Virus record (IMG/VR): IMGVR_UViG_3300045020_000094
Coordinates: 1 to 43,390 of that record
Strand: one strand, 5' to 3'
Length of the DNA stretch: 43,390 bases
From: a virus
Part shown: positions 1 through 7,641 of the stretch, in pieces
Position numbering within the stretch: the stretch's first letter is position 1
Layout of the letters: each line of letters begins with the position of its first letter
Notes under the pieces: generated by a model
Told to the model about the DNA's origin: nothing
Seen by the model: the letters and a program-made list of their open reading frames with translations, nothing else
The model's database searches: none
Program-made: the position numbers and the translations under genes

Positions 1-1475
1 CACGTCAGACAAGAAGATACTCCAGGTCGGTCCACGATGTGTACAACAAGATCATGTGTTGTACTATCTTTTTTAGTTCCTTTACATTTAATCTGTTTCG
101 GCTTAAAGATCTCATCAACAGCCGGGACGGTTTTGGTAATAGGTTTATCATATGGTCGTAGTCCGTTTGGTAATGTAGCTTCGATCTTTACAATTTGAGT
201 ATTCAAATCCTCTCGAATCTTCCCGAGTTTTGTATGATCTATCTTCAACCCGGTACGGTTCATATCTCGGCATACGTACGCGGCTGGGACACTTACGTTC
301 CAGTATATTGAATTTTGACCCCATTCGGAAAGTAACCGGAAGATTGGAGCTTCAGCTTGAAGACTTCCGTCCGTGTCACGAGCGTTATACAATCGCCAGG
401 CTTCATCTGAGCTAGTACAGCCGCCATATCCGCCGAACTGCCGAGGGATAGCGTCCGGAGAGTTCCAAGTTTTCCATTGTGCTCCAGTTGGTAGTATGGT
501 TCCATCTTCATCCTCATGTTCCTCTCCTTGACCTTTCCAGAATACTTTTGGTGTGAACACCGAGGCTACGAAGTGTAGCCCGTGCCGCATGTCCGGCTGG
601 ATCAGGTGTTGCGCGAGCATTGTGTCATGGAGTTTCGCGGTTACGTTCCACCCAAGTTGTTCGAAGTACCACGTATCCGCATCGACGATGTTATGCCCGA
701 TAAGAATTTCTGCTGATTCAAATATTCTTTTAAGCTCGGGAATAAACTCCCCCACGAACGGTACAACCGTAGCATGATAGAATCGATCCGAGAGTCCGCA
801 CATCGTGATCTTTCCCCACTCATCCCATTCGAAATCGAAAGAGAATACCGGAGCGCGAAATTGACGTACGGTCTCGATAGATGGATATAGATCATATATC
901 TCCGGGGGGATCTCCAGACTCTTGCGTAAATCTTGTACAGCCACACTAAACATCGATGCAGACCGCATTAGATACGCTGGATGCAACGTAGGCATAACAC
1001 GCGCACCCGCAGAGAGGGCAGTCTTCAAAGGTAACGGACTGCCCCTCCATAGGAGTATTCCATCCCGGCCAGTTAGCGATCTCAGGGCTTGTCCACCAAG
1101 GGCCACGATGCGGGCTGGTTGTAGTTCGTTTATCGCAGGCCATAGGTGATGTTTTCCACAATAATCAACTGCTTCCAATGCGGTACGACGGTCAGTGAGT
1201 TTCCATTTATCCGAGCCGGGATAGATATTTTCATGCGGCCGACAACCGATGGTGTTGATAATATTCAACGACGGACGTGATATATGTGCCGCCCGACACA
1301 TCGATGATAACCAGGACCCCGCACCACCGATGAACGGTTTACCAGCCGCGGCCTCATCTTCTCCGGAGGCTTCACCGACGAGGAGGGTATTTCCAGTACC
1401 ACGTTGGAGCGGAACGTAACCGGTAGTAAATCGTGTTATTGGGCAGTGGGTACAAAAATCTGGTTTTTGGATCAT
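1..1475 (-). CDS. UDG / 3'-5' exonuclease / family A DNA polymerase fusion (partial)
   Basis: Replicative polymerase of the phage, truncated by the window edge: the frame stays open from ATG 1475 to base 1. The N-terminus looks like a family 4 uracil-DNA glycosylase: CTHC iron-sulfur cysteines, GEASGEDEAAAGKPF, and HPAYL near residue 163. A DnaQ-like exonuclease follows, with FDFEWDEW (Exo I), IGHNIVDAD (Exo II) and YNARDTD (Exo III). The last visible part, MNRTGLKID, is where the PolA palm begins; motifs A-C would lie outside the window. The start overlaps the upstream stop in an ATGA. Known family: SPO1-type phage polymerases also carry a UDG domain. The glycosylase could keep uracil out of the product. 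Identity of UDG and exonuclease parts is strong; polymerase activity is inferred. Confidence 0.88.
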   Translation of the reverse strand, partial: MIQKPDFCTHCPITRFTTGYVPLQRGTGNTLLVGEASGEDEAAAGKPFIGGAGSWLSSMCRAAHISRPSLNIINTIGCRPHENIYPGSDKWKLTDRRTALEAVDYCGKHHLWPAINELQPARIVALGGQALRSLTGRDGILLWRGSPLPLKTALSAGARVMPTLHPAYLMRSASMFSVAVQDLRKSLEIPPEIYDLYPSIETVRQFRAPVFSFDFEWDEWGKITMCGLSDRFYHATVVPFVGEFIPELKRIFESAEILIGHNIVDADTWYFEQLGWNVTAKLHDTMLAQHLIQPDMRHGLHFVASVFTPKVFWKGQGEEHEDEDGTILPTGAQWKTWNSPDAIPRQFGGYGGCTSSDEAWRLYNARDTDGSLQAEAPIFRLLSEWGQNSIYWNVSVPAAYVCRDMNRTGLKIDHTKLGKIREDLNTQIVKIEATLPNGLRPYDKPITKTVPAVDEIFKPKQIKCKGTKKDSTTHDLVVHIVDRPGVSSCLT

Positions 1476-1627
1476 TTAGATTGGTATAGAGTCTCGATAC
1501 CTTCCAAGGTGTATTCTTCCTCTAACACCGGATCGTAGTCGGTGGCGTCATAAAACGGATACTGGGCGGCACGAAGTACACCGTGAACCGTATCGTCCGT
1601 ATCGTCAATGTAGATACATCTAATCAT
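1472..1627 (-). CDS. small acidic hypothetical protein (51 aa)
   Basis: Unrecognised acidic 51-residue protein beginning MIRCIYIDDTDD. I chose ATG 1627 over the longer frame because a GAGGAGG ribosome site lies five bases upstream. The stop overlaps the polymerase start (ATGA), so the two are probably translated together. No domain is visible. Confidence 0.6.
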   Translation of the reverse strand: MIRCIYIDDTDDTVHGVLRAAQYPFYDATDYDPVLEEEYTLEGIETLYQSK

Positions 1628-1766
1628 CCCAACCTCCTCGACCCCATAGTTCCCACATGGGGATTTTACATTCACACATTGAACATCCTTGGTTACCGTG
1701 ATCTAGTAGATCATGTTTGCAATGGGGGCATAGAATAGAGTATATAGTATTTCCAGTATGAGGCAT
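1620..1766 (-). CDS. 48-aa zinc-ribbon-like protein
   Basis: A short frame with a CPHC pair at residues 13-16 and a CSMCEC group at 28-33, spaced like a small zinc ribbon. It overlaps the start of the next gene by a few bases, as elsewhere in this arm. No strong ribosome site is visible. It belongs to a set of tiny cysteine-rich proteins scattered through the left arm; function unknown. Confidence 0.5.
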   Translation of the reverse strand: MPHTGNTIYSILCPHCKHDLLDHGNQGCSMCECKIPMWELWGRGGWDD

Positions 1767-1822
1767 CTATCAGTTTATCCCGTTCAACACCCGATCGATC
1801 ATCACGACCTCCAAGTTTACAA

Positions 1823-1855
1823 CAGGGATATAGGACGTTTATCCCTGCATTTTTT
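1823..1855 (+). terminator. hairpin followed by T-run, read rightward
   Basis: CAGGGATA (1823-1830) and TATCCCTG (1840-1847) form a perfect 8-bp stem with a 9-nt loop, followed by six T at 1850-1855 on the plus strand. This is terminator-like for rightward transcription, although neighbouring genes read left. It may stop antisense transcripts or act as a two-way hairpin. The rest of 1767-1933 shows no convincing gene; a 27-codon minus frame is possible but unsupported. Confidence 0.35.
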
Positions 1856-1933
1856 CAGATCAACACCTAACCCTCGGTTGGTTTCCCAACTGGCATCCAT
1901 GATTCCCTGAAAAACTAATCACATCAACTACCT

Positions 1934-2443
1934 CTACTGCACATCACCCGGCTGAATCCCGGCTTTCCACTCGATACGATTCGTATCCGATGGAGTTCCA
2001 TCAGGACGGACGGTCTTTGGGTTTGGTACAAACGTGCCATCCTTGAACGTTTTACCATCCGGGACCTTGCTAACTGATACCTTTACAACCGGCTGAGTCT
2101 GTGTCAACTCGGCGAGCCAGTCTTCCATACCTCCTACTTGCGGAATCCCCACCGCATCAGCCAACCGGTGGAGAACTACGAACGCAAAATTACCAGGAAA
2201 CAAAGTCTCAAAGATCTTCCGACCTGAGTACTTGTCATGTGCTACAACGGTAAACGCAAGAGCAACACGATCTTTTTCTGTGCCAGATTTTGCATCCGTA
2301 TACGATCGAAGTTCAGCTTTGGTCAACCGAAGGTTATAGATATCCGCATCGATCGGGTTGAACGTCGGATCAACATCCATCACGTTGACGTATTTAAAAC
2401 TATTCTCTTGGTCTGTGGTATCCAAGATTGCTGTCGTACTCAA
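1934..2443 (-). CDS. DUF669-like single-stranded-DNA-binding protein
   Basis: 169 residues resembling phage DUF669 proteins, which act as ssDNA-binding OB-fold partners of recombinases. Visible features are DADIYNLRLTKAEL, KYSGRKIFETL and the helix LHRLADAVGIPQ, with a proline-rich polar tail. The start is TTG at 2443, supported by AAGGAGG at 2453-2459. In many phages DUF669 neighbours a Sak4-like ATPase, and here one lies at 4031-4861. The role in coating replication or annealing intermediates is inferred from family and context, not from an active site. Confidence 0.6.
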   Translation of the reverse strand: MSTTAILDTTDQENSFKYVNVMDVDPTFNPIDADIYNLRLTKAELRSYTDAKSGTEKDRVALAFTVVAHDKYSGRKIFETLFPGNFAFVVLHRLADAVGIPQVGGMEDWLAELTQTQPVVKVSVSKVPDGKTFKDGTFVPNPKTVRPDGTPSDTNRIEWKAGIQPGDVQ

Positions 2444-2467
2444 TAGATAATTACCTCCTTAGAATCA

Positions 2468-2620
2468 GGGCTCTTTTACTCTTCAGGCGAGCCCAAGTTC
2501 CTAGAGAGAGTTTGTGGAGTATCTCACAACCAAGGGCATCGCACCCTTACGAAGGTCCCACCTTGGGAACCTTTAGCCCGAGGCAATGTGTCTACGCCTC
2601 ACCTACCGGTCCTTAGCCGG
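2468..2620 (-). ncRNA. string of six hairpins upstream of the SSB-like gene
   Basis: No ORF fits here. Six stems follow one another: GGGCTC 2468-2473 with 2489-2494; TTGTG(G)AG 2512-2519 with CTCACAA 2523-2529; AAGGG 2532-2536 with CCCTT 2544-2548; AAGGTCCCA 2552-2560 with 2564-2573 (one bulge); GAGGC 2580-2584 with 2596-2600; CCGG 2606-2609 with 2617-2620. Strand is not determined; minus is assumed because it would be the leader of the SSB-like gene. It could be a structured leader, a small RNA or an origin element. Confidence 0.4.
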
Positions 2621-2638
2621 AGCTTGATATGTCTACCG

Positions 2639-2779
2639 TTAAAACGTTACCGTCGCGGTTAACACTGCCGCCGCAGCCCAATAGATAGTATGTCGTAAAT
2701 CACCGTGGATCAGGTAACCTATACTCGCACCACCCACAAGGATGATATTCGCCACCGCAAGAACGCGCCCGATATTCAT
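2639..2779 (-). CDS. 46-aa two-TM membrane protein
   Basis: Start ATG 2779 shares an ATGA with the upstream stop. Two hydrophobic stretches (VLAVANIILVGGASIGYLI and IYWAAAAVLTATVTF) suggest a small hairpin in the inner membrane. With the membrane-anchored coiled-coil upstream it could form a lysis or inner-membrane pair, but nothing proves a holin role. Confidence 0.6.
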   Translation of the reverse strand: MNIGRVLAVANIILVGGASIGYLIHGDLRHTIYWAAAAVLTATVTF

Positions 2780-3069
2780 CGACCAAATCCTTGCGGAGCC
2801 CGATCCACCGCGGTTCCTGGAGGGATGATCCATTTGTAAGTCCAACGGATACGGGGAGAGGGTGATCCTAATTTCTCTACCACGGCTCGATACTGTTCAT
2901 GAAGATTGTTAAAATCGTGATCCGACTGCGCAAGCGCGTTAGATAAGGTAACTACTTCGTTACGGAGTTTAAACTCATTACTAGATACCGTAGAGGAGTT
3001 TTTAACACCCCATGGGGCTAGTAAGATTCCAAAACTGATCCCGAGTAAAAAACTAAAAAATGTTTTCAT
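2776..3069 (-). CDS. membrane-anchored coiled-coil protein (97 aa)
   Basis: One N-terminal hydrophobic helix (residues 3-20) ending LAPWG is followed by a heptad-like segment (about 32-68), then a proline-rich end. The topology resembles an inner-membrane spanin (Rz-like) or a YtxH-like protein; I cannot decide between them. Overlaps of four bases on both sides place it in an operon with the 46-aa membrane protein and the 69-aa zinc protein. Confidence 0.6.
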   Translation of the reverse strand: MKTFFSFLLGISFGILLAPWGVKNSSTVSSNEFKLRNEVVTLSNALAQSDHDFNNLHEQYRAVVEKLGSPSPRIRWTYKWIIPPGTAVDRAPQGFGR

Positions 3070-3275
3070 AGACCTGCTTTTTTATACCGTTCTCTGGCAC
3101 GTGCAATTCTACTATCCTTATTCTTTAATCGTGCTTCTGTTAAATTCTTTTTACAGGAAATACAATAGAAATCCCTATCCCAATAATATGTAGTCTTAGG
3201 TGTATCGTGTATAAAACACCATTCAGGATTTATCCGTCGTATCCACCAACGTTTCAAACTGTTCCACCACTCCAT
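3066..3275 (-). CDS. 69-aa zinc-finger-like protein
   Basis: Basic protein with WCFIHD and FYCISCKKN, a plausible C/H-C-C metal site, followed by a highly charged Lys/Arg helix. It overlaps the preceding frame by 53 bases, unusually long for this genome, and its stop overlaps the next start (ATGA), which supports it as real. Function unknown. Confidence 0.55.
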   Translation of the reverse strand: MEWWNSLKRWWIRRINPEWCFIHDTPKTTYYWDRDFYCISCKKNLTEARLKNKDSRIARARERYKKAGL

Positions 3276-3447
3276 ATACCCACGCTCCTGTGTCTAACCT
3301 TGCGGACCCGACCTCTTCATCTACCACACCCCATGCGGATACATACGGATCGTTATAGTACACCCCAGGTATCGCGAATGCCGAGTCTCCATAACCTCCG
3401 TAGAATATAATTCGATCACCTCGAAGAGGTTTCAATATATTATTCAT
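3223..3447 (-). CDS. 74-aa hypothetical protein
   Basis: Starts MNNILKPLRGDRIIFYGGYG and is rich in Gly, Tyr and Asp with no recognisable domain. The reading frame overlaps the 69-aa zinc protein by 53 bases. It is the first gene after the tRNA just upstream (3455-3527), so it may share that transcript. Confidence 0.5.
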   Translation of the reverse strand: MNNILKPLRGDRIIFYGGYGDSAFAIPGVYYNDPYVSAWGVVDEEVGSARLDTGAWVYGVVEQFETLVDTTDKS

Positions 3448-3454
3448 ATCCTAC

Positions 3455-3527
3455 TGCCAGGTGTAGGGCTCGAACCTACATTCCGTATACCTATCGTATA
3501 CGATCCTACCCTTTGAACGAACCCGGC
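3455..3527 (-). tRNA. tRNA with atypical anticodon loop (no U33)
   Basis: 73-nt cloverleaf: acceptor GCCGGGT with ACCTGGC (one GU pair), T-arm GTAGG-TTCGAGC-CCTAC, D-arm with A14, G18-G19 and A21, five-base variable loop. The anticodon stem GTATA/TATAC closes a loop CGATAGG, so position 33 is G, not U, and C32-G38 can pair to leave a five-base loop. By position the anticodon would be AUA (Tyr codon UAU), but GAU (Ile) is also contained in the loop. No CCA is encoded. The body looks like a real tRNA; decoding ability is doubtful. Confidence 0.65.
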
Positions 3528-3655
3528 TAAAAAAGCTTTCTAGTAGGCCAGGAACCTTATAACATGGCCCATCATTCTCGGATCGCGATATGCAGACTAA
3601 CTGCACCTACCCAGGCGAACGCCGTCGCGTTCGTGCTTTACCTGTTCTTGCAAGA
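3528..3655. other. structured intergenic stretch
   Basis: No gene seen. Two hairpins stand out: TGCAG 3591-3595 with CTGCA 3601-3605, and CGAACGC 3616-3622 with GCGTTCG 3627-3633 around a CGTC loop. It follows the unusual tRNA region and could be an RNA element or a processing leader. Confidence 0.3.
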
Positions 3656-3742
3656 TCAATCATCCCATAGATCGTTAAGATATTTAATACTTTTATAGGT
3701 TAGATATCCAACCAGGAAACCAATAAATAACGCTAAAATCAT
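3656..3742 (-). CDS. 28-aa single-TM peptide
   Basis: Start ATG 3742 lies just past the upstream stop (TAATATG arrangement). The peptide is almost all one transmembrane helix (ILALFIGFLVGYLTY) with a charged C-terminal tail. One of several tiny membrane peptides in this arm. Confidence 0.45.
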   Translation of the reverse strand: MILALFIGFLVGYLTYKSIKYLNDLWDD

Positions 3743-3743
3743 A

Positions 3744-4034
3744 TTAATGCTCCACGTCTCGTAGATCGAATATCTTTTTTGCCATACTTCGGCATTGTAA
3801 AAACTCACTTGCATCGTTACGAGGAGTGATTGTACAATCCTCTGGTTCGCGTGCTGTAGGCGGGCATCCAAACAGACCCTTTAGGTACGCCAACCAATGT
3901 TTATCAAACTCCATCATCAACCGGAGCCGTTCGTCGACATCGATCGTGTGGGGAGGTTTTTCTTGCGGAGCAGCTATTACTCGTGAAGCGAGCCCACCTA
4001 CGATCAGCGTGGTAAAAAATCCCTTACGGGTCAT
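3744..4034 (-). CDS. exported 96-aa protein with signal peptide
   Basis: The N-terminus has Arg/Lys, a hydrophobic core and a cleavage-like VIAAP (residues 1-22), suggesting Sec export. The mature part has three cysteines (FGCPP, EDCTI, LQCRS). Start ATG 4034 overlaps the upstream ATPase stop in an ATGA. It may act in the periplasm; function unknown. Confidence 0.6.
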   Translation of the reverse strand: MTRKGFFTTLIVGGLASRVIAAPQEKPPHTIDVDERLRLMMEFDKHWLAYLKGLFGCPPTAREPEDCTITPRNDASEFLQCRSMAKKIFDLRDVEH

Positions 4035-4861
4035 GGTTTTACTCCTTGAATTCTTGGAATGAAATACTTATCCCAAATCTCAACAAAATCACACGGCGCT
4101 TCGGGAGGTAGTACGTGGGTACGATCCCCGATATCTGCGATAGAGTCGTTTTTTGTAACGAACGTGTACCGGGGAACGCGGACTTTTTGAGCGGGGTTTA
4201 CACTACTCGGGACCACATCCATACGAATCAGTATCCGACCTACGGTTTGAAACATCGCGGTTACCCCATCACGAAGCTGACCAGGAAGATTGGTTTTGAT
4301 CGCTTTCAGGTTTCCATCATCATCTGAGAATTCTTTCTCAATCGCGGTCACTACGAGGTGTTTGCGAATATCCGGATTCGGATGGGTGGTGAGGTTGATC
4401 AGTTTGTTAAACTCTATCCGCCCAAACTCTCCCATGACGTTATAGTCGTCCCACACCGGGACTCCTTTGGATCGGGAAGGCGGGTTGGTTCGAGCAGGCA
4501 TTTTTAACGCCATGGGTTTTATGTATCGTTGTATAAGATCCGATGAGCTATCAACCACGACCCCAGCGTATTTTGTATCGCTTCCGAGTCCCGCGACAAC
4601 CGAGTTCCATTGTTCAAGGTTTTCCGGCTGGATGTAATCCACCCCGAGTTCTTGAATACTCATAGTACCCCCACCCTCTGCGCCTTCGGTCGCGATAAAC
4701 AGGGCGGGTTTACCAAAGAATTTTTTACACATGGTATCCAAGGTGGCCGCCATGCTTGTTTTACCGCGTTTTGGAGGGCCTTGGATGAGCGTACATATCT
4801 TGGTATTCGGCCCGATAAGATTTGCTGTATTGCGGATCTCTACTCCACCAATGGTAGACAT
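4031..4861 (-). CDS. Sak4-like RecA-type AAA ATPase (AAA_24)
   Basis: 276 residues of a phage P-loop ATPase related to Sak4 single-strand annealing or strand-exchange proteins. Walker A is GPPKRGKTS (28-36), Walker B is GVVVDSSSD near residue 100, and a sensor-like FVTKNDSIADIGDRTH lies near the C-terminus. It probably works with the DUF669-like SSB encoded 1.6 kb away. A consensus promoter sits about 95 bases upstream, so this gene heads a leftward operon. The annotation as a nucleotide-binding recombination protein is firm; the exact reaction is inferred from the family. Confidence 0.8.
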   Translation of the reverse strand: MSTIGGVEIRNTANLIGPNTKICTLIQGPPKRGKTSMAATLDTMCKKFFGKPALFIATEGAEGGGTMSIQELGVDYIQPENLEQWNSVVAGLGSDTKYAGVVVDSSSDLIQRYIKPMALKMPARTNPPSRSKGVPVWDDYNVMGEFGRIEFNKLINLTTHPNPDIRKHLVVTAIEKEFSDDDGNLKAIKTNLPGQLRDGVTAMFQTVGRILIRMDVVPSSVNPAQKVRVPRYTFVTKNDSIADIGDRTHVLPPEAPCDFVEIWDKYFIPRIQGVKP

Positions 4862-4951
4862 GAAGGGTTTTGGATATCCTATTCTAAGTTGTTGATTTGA
4901 TTGATCGCGCGTGGCCTGCCAGTGAGCTTGCTGCTCGAACCACTAGAGACT

Positions 4952-4990
4952 ATTTTAACATACTCCGGCTCGGATGTCAAGAGGCCGGAG
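4952..4990 (-). promoter_or_regulatory. sigma70 promoter with overlapping inverted repeat
   Basis: On the minus strand: -35 TTGACA (4980-4975), 17-bp spacer, -10 TAAAAT (4957-4952), directed at the Sak4-like gene. CTCCGGC (4963-4969) and GCCGGAG (4984-4990) form a 7-bp inverted repeat that brackets the -35 box and may be an operator. The leader to ATG 4861 is about 90 nt with no strong ribosome site. Confidence 0.7.
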
Positions 4991-5021
4991 GGGGTTATTT
5001 TTGTCAGCCAGATTACACCCC

Positions 5022-5267
5022 TCACCGCTTGATCCATTTGATTGTAAAAACGTGACCTAGCTTACACCGGCCGCGCCGTTGGCCATGGTCGATACCGATC
5101 TTGGGACCGTATTGTCCCATGGAGTATATCACAGGACACTCGGGACAGAACACCACGATCGATTCACCTGGGGAGGAGGGTTTTCGACCACCGCCACCCC
5201 GTGCAGCACGCCGGTTCATCTCTCGGTTGGTTTCATGTTTTGCGTTAAACGTTGCTTGACAGCTCAT
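5022..5267 (-). CDS. 81-aa zinc-ribbon-like protein
   Basis: Arg/Gly-rich N-terminus (RRAARGGGGRK) followed by FCPEC and, later, RCKLGH, a possible C-C/C-H metal site. It starts at ATG 5267 overlapping the RNA ligase stop (ATGA). The basic stretch hints at nucleic-acid binding; no function is known. Confidence 0.6.
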   Translation of the reverse strand: MSCQATFNAKHETNREMNRRAARGGGGRKPSSPGESIVVFCPECPVIYSMGQYGPKIGIDHGQRRGRCKLGHVFTIKWIKR

Positions 5268-5857
5268 GGGCGGGCTCCTTGTAGGGTCTTTGGGATTTCA
5301 TCACCAAGTAGGGTCTTTTTGAAATACGTGTTTGCCCCGGTGTGATAGACCACCACACCTTCGGCTTCAGACCTGGGGTTCGTTTCACGATCTCCTTCAA
5401 ACGGAAACACTTGAGAACCGTAGAATTTTAAATCCTCCAGGACCTCGTTGATACGCGAGGTATCAAACGGTCCGCGGTATAGTACTGGAACTATACCACA
5501 ACACTTTGGCCGGATCTCCGGATCACTCCATCGATCGGTGTTGAATAGAGAAAAATATTTATCCTTCACGCCGATGTATCGTTTATTTATTCCCGACCCC
5601 CACCATTCACCAAAATGGTGACCTGGGCCGAGACGTTTTAGATCTTCGGTGTTTGCTTCAACCCATCTGGCGAATCCGTGGTTATCGAGACCTTTCGTTG
5701 AATAGATCCACCGTGTTCGAGATCCAGCAAGAAGTTTCAACTCGCCTTCGGATTCGTAGATAAAAATCTGAGCGTTTGTGCCATCGATTTTTTCAGTTAT
5801 CACGATCTCCCGTGATAACCGAGGAATCTTTGGAAACCCTTGAAATAGGATATCCAT
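5264..5857 (-). CDS. RNA ligase, Rnl2-like
   Basis: 197-residue nucleotidyltransferase that would seal RNA ends through an enzyme-AMP intermediate. Motif I is EKIDGTN (adenylated Lys at about residue 22), motif IV is EAEGVVVY and motif V is YFKKT. Length is short compared with T4 Rnl2, so the C-terminal domain is probably reduced. I chose ATG 5857 because it overlaps the upstream nuclease stop as TAATG; the longer in-frame extension has no support. Phage RNA ligases often repair host tRNA cuts; that role is inferred. Confidence 0.8.
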   Translation of the reverse strand: MDILFQGFPKIPRLSREIVITEKIDGTNAQIFIYESEGELKLLAGSRTRWIYSTKGLDNHGFARWVEANTEDLKRLGPGHHFGEWWGSGINKRYIGVKDKYFSLFNTDRWSDPEIRPKCCGIVPVLYRGPFDTSRINEVLEDLKFYGSQVFPFEGDRETNPRSEAEGVVVYHTGANTYFKKTLLGDEIPKTLQGARP

Positions 5858-6891
5858 TACACTTCCTCCTTCAGCCCCATATAACCTTTCGAATCGATTC
5901 GTATAAACCCAAACGATCCATCGGGCTCGCGTCCGGCGATATCCGGTTCCGCGTAGACGCACCGAGAATGGTATCGGTTATTTATACAGTTATCTCGGTT
6001 TGGAACGACGGATAGTTTTCCGTTGTTGATCATATCTATCATGGATACCGCGACCTTACCGATCTCTCGGCGTGCCGTATCCAACTGCTCCGCAGTTCGC
6101 GTCGCAGTAATTCGATAAAACTCCGGGACCTTCGGGGATTTTGGTTCGTATGGGGAAAGTTTTTGTTTCATGGAACAACCAGGACAGGCGTATACTCCCC
6201 CCTCACCGGTGGTAAAAAACAACCCCATCTCGTACGACTCTTTACACCCCGTACATTTTCGTTTTGGGATATACTCGCGAGGTTTTTCCAGGACGCATAC
6301 CAGAATACCCTGAGGAGATTCTCCAACTTGCTCCCGTAACGCAAGCATTTGAAAATCCGCTTGCATTTTCGATTGCCATTCTTGAATCCAAGTTGCCCGA
6401 TCCGTGGACCAAGATTTAGTTTTATACTCCCGTCCCCAGATACCACGTTTCAGCCGGATCGTTTCTCCCGGGAGTCCCATATCGATAGTGGTATCGTTAT
6501 CGACTTGAAAAAACCCATCAAGTTTTGCAAGTCCCCGAGGGCCGATCGAGGATTGGTTGGAAAAGGATAGCCCAAACGTTAACGGTTGTTCAGTAGCCTC
6601 TACCGGCCATGGCTCGGATGGGTATTTTTGAATATACCCATGGACTAAAAGATTCGCAAGCTGCATGGTCTCCGGGGTAGGGGTGTACTCTCCGATCGCT
6701 CGATCGGATATCTCCGGCCGGTTGGTTTTTTTCCACACATCCAGACCATCATGAACGAGTCCACCGAGGGCTAGGGGATCGCGGCGCTGGCCAGTCCAAG
6801 ATTTTCCGATTTCTTCGACGTAGTTATACCACCATCGCCATGGACAGAACATCCAGGTGGAGTATTGAGAATAGTCGACTACATTAATCAT
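5857..6891 (-). CDS. PD-(D/E)XK exonuclease, Cas4/RecB-like
   Basis: 344 residues. The N-terminus SQYSTWMFCPWRWWYNY and LALGGLVHDGLD match the first helices of Cas4/AddB-type nucleases; KLDGFF and WGREYKTKS look like the catalytic Asp and the E-x-K. Cysteines at FCPW, KCTGC, ACPGC, DNC and SRC suggest both an iron-sulfur site and an inserted zinc ribbon (about 210-240). It probably resects DNA ends for the Sak4/SSB pair encoded nearby. It is coupled to small zinc proteins and the RNA ligase by overlapping codons. Confidence 0.75.
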   Translation of the reverse strand: MINVVDYSQYSTWMFCPWRWWYNYVEEIGKSWTGQRRDPLALGGLVHDGLDVWKKTNRPEISDRAIGEYTPTPETMQLANLLVHGYIQKYPSEPWPVEATEQPLTFGLSFSNQSSIGPRGLAKLDGFFQVDNDTTIDMGLPGETIRLKRGIWGREYKTKSWSTDRATWIQEWQSKMQADFQMLALREQVGESPQGILVCVLEKPREYIPKRKCTGCKESYEMGLFFTTGEGGVYACPGCSMKQKLSPYEPKSPKVPEFYRITATRTAEQLDTARREIGKVAVSMIDMINNGKLSVVPNRDNCINNRYHSRCVYAEPDIAGREPDGSFGFIRIDSKGYMGLKEEV

Positions 6892-7048
6892 CTCCCCATA
6901 CCTCGGTTTCTAGGGATTTAATCCGGTTAAGTAGATTCTGAATACAATCCGTATACCGGTGTTCGATTGATGAACCGTATCCGAATGGGATTTTTTCCTC
7001 GCACGCTGGGCATTCCCAGAATCTGTTATTCAGTATCAATTCCGGCAT
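6884..7048 (-). CDS. 54-aa zinc-finger protein
   Basis: Begins MPELILNNRFWECPACEE, with CPAC, His at 30 and Cys at 35 giving a possible C2HC site, then a leucine-rich helix. The stop overlaps the nuclease start (ATGATTAATG). Position suggests a partner of the Cas4-like nuclease, but there is no direct evidence. Confidence 0.55.
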   Translation of the reverse strand: MPELILNNRFWECPACEEKIPFGYGSSIEHRYTDCIQNLLNRIKSLETEVWGDD

Positions 7049-7050
7049 AC

Positions 7051-7635
7051 TTATACCATCACCAACTTGTTTGATGTTTTACCCATACTCACCATACATT
7101 CCTGCTCAATCGCATCCAGACCTCGATCTATCGCATCCGGAGGATCTTCGGTATCGGATACATACAATAGTATCCTAACACTCACCCCGGGTTTTCCAAA
7201 TACTCCATGGATCAAATCCTCTTGCATCCCCCAGGTAAAATCATCCAAGAACCTTGGCACCGCAACGATATCAGTGGTTAGCATGGTCAACCCCCGCATC
7301 GCGGACTCCAAAGCCTCCATGACTTCACGAAGTTTTACATCCCACAACCCTTGACGTACCGGGGTTGCCATGAGGTTTACCCCATCCAACGATCCGGATT
7401 CCGGAACAAACAGCATCGCGTCCCGGCATCGTCGACGAACGAAGTAATCCACGCATTTTGCTTCAAAACTCGGATACATAGCTCCGATACGTTTTTCTAG
7501 CAGCGTACGGGACTCCGGGAGATCTGGGTTTACTGTTACCGGGATCAATATCCCATCCGCGGGAGCTTCGAGAATATCGAAGGAAGGACCAATGTATTCG
7601 ATTTGAAACTTACCACCGAGGCGAACTTCGGGCAT
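7051..7635 (-). CDS. macro-domain-like protein
   Basis: 194 residues whose order of strands and motifs recalls phage macro domains, which bind or hydrolyse ADP-ribose derivatives: APADGILIPVTVNP near the start, LMATPVRQGLWD followed by a long helix in the middle, and IVAVPRFLDDFTWGMQEDLI near residue 122-141, where macro domains have a P-x-L-G-x-G-x-G-G-L-x-W loop. The Gly-rich binding loop is mostly lost, so activity may differ. Could alternatively be an unrelated Rossmann-like fold. Confidence 0.5.
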   Translation of the reverse strand: MPEVRLGGKFQIEYIGPSFDILEAPADGILIPVTVNPDLPESRTLLEKRIGAMYPSFEAKCVDYFVRRRCRDAMLFVPESGSLDGVNLMATPVRQGLWDVKLREVMEALESAMRGLTMLTTDIVAVPRFLDDFTWGMQEDLIHGVFGKPGVSVRILLYVSDTEDPPDAIDRGLDAIEQECMVSMGKTSNKLVMV

Positions 7636-7641
7636 GGGGTG

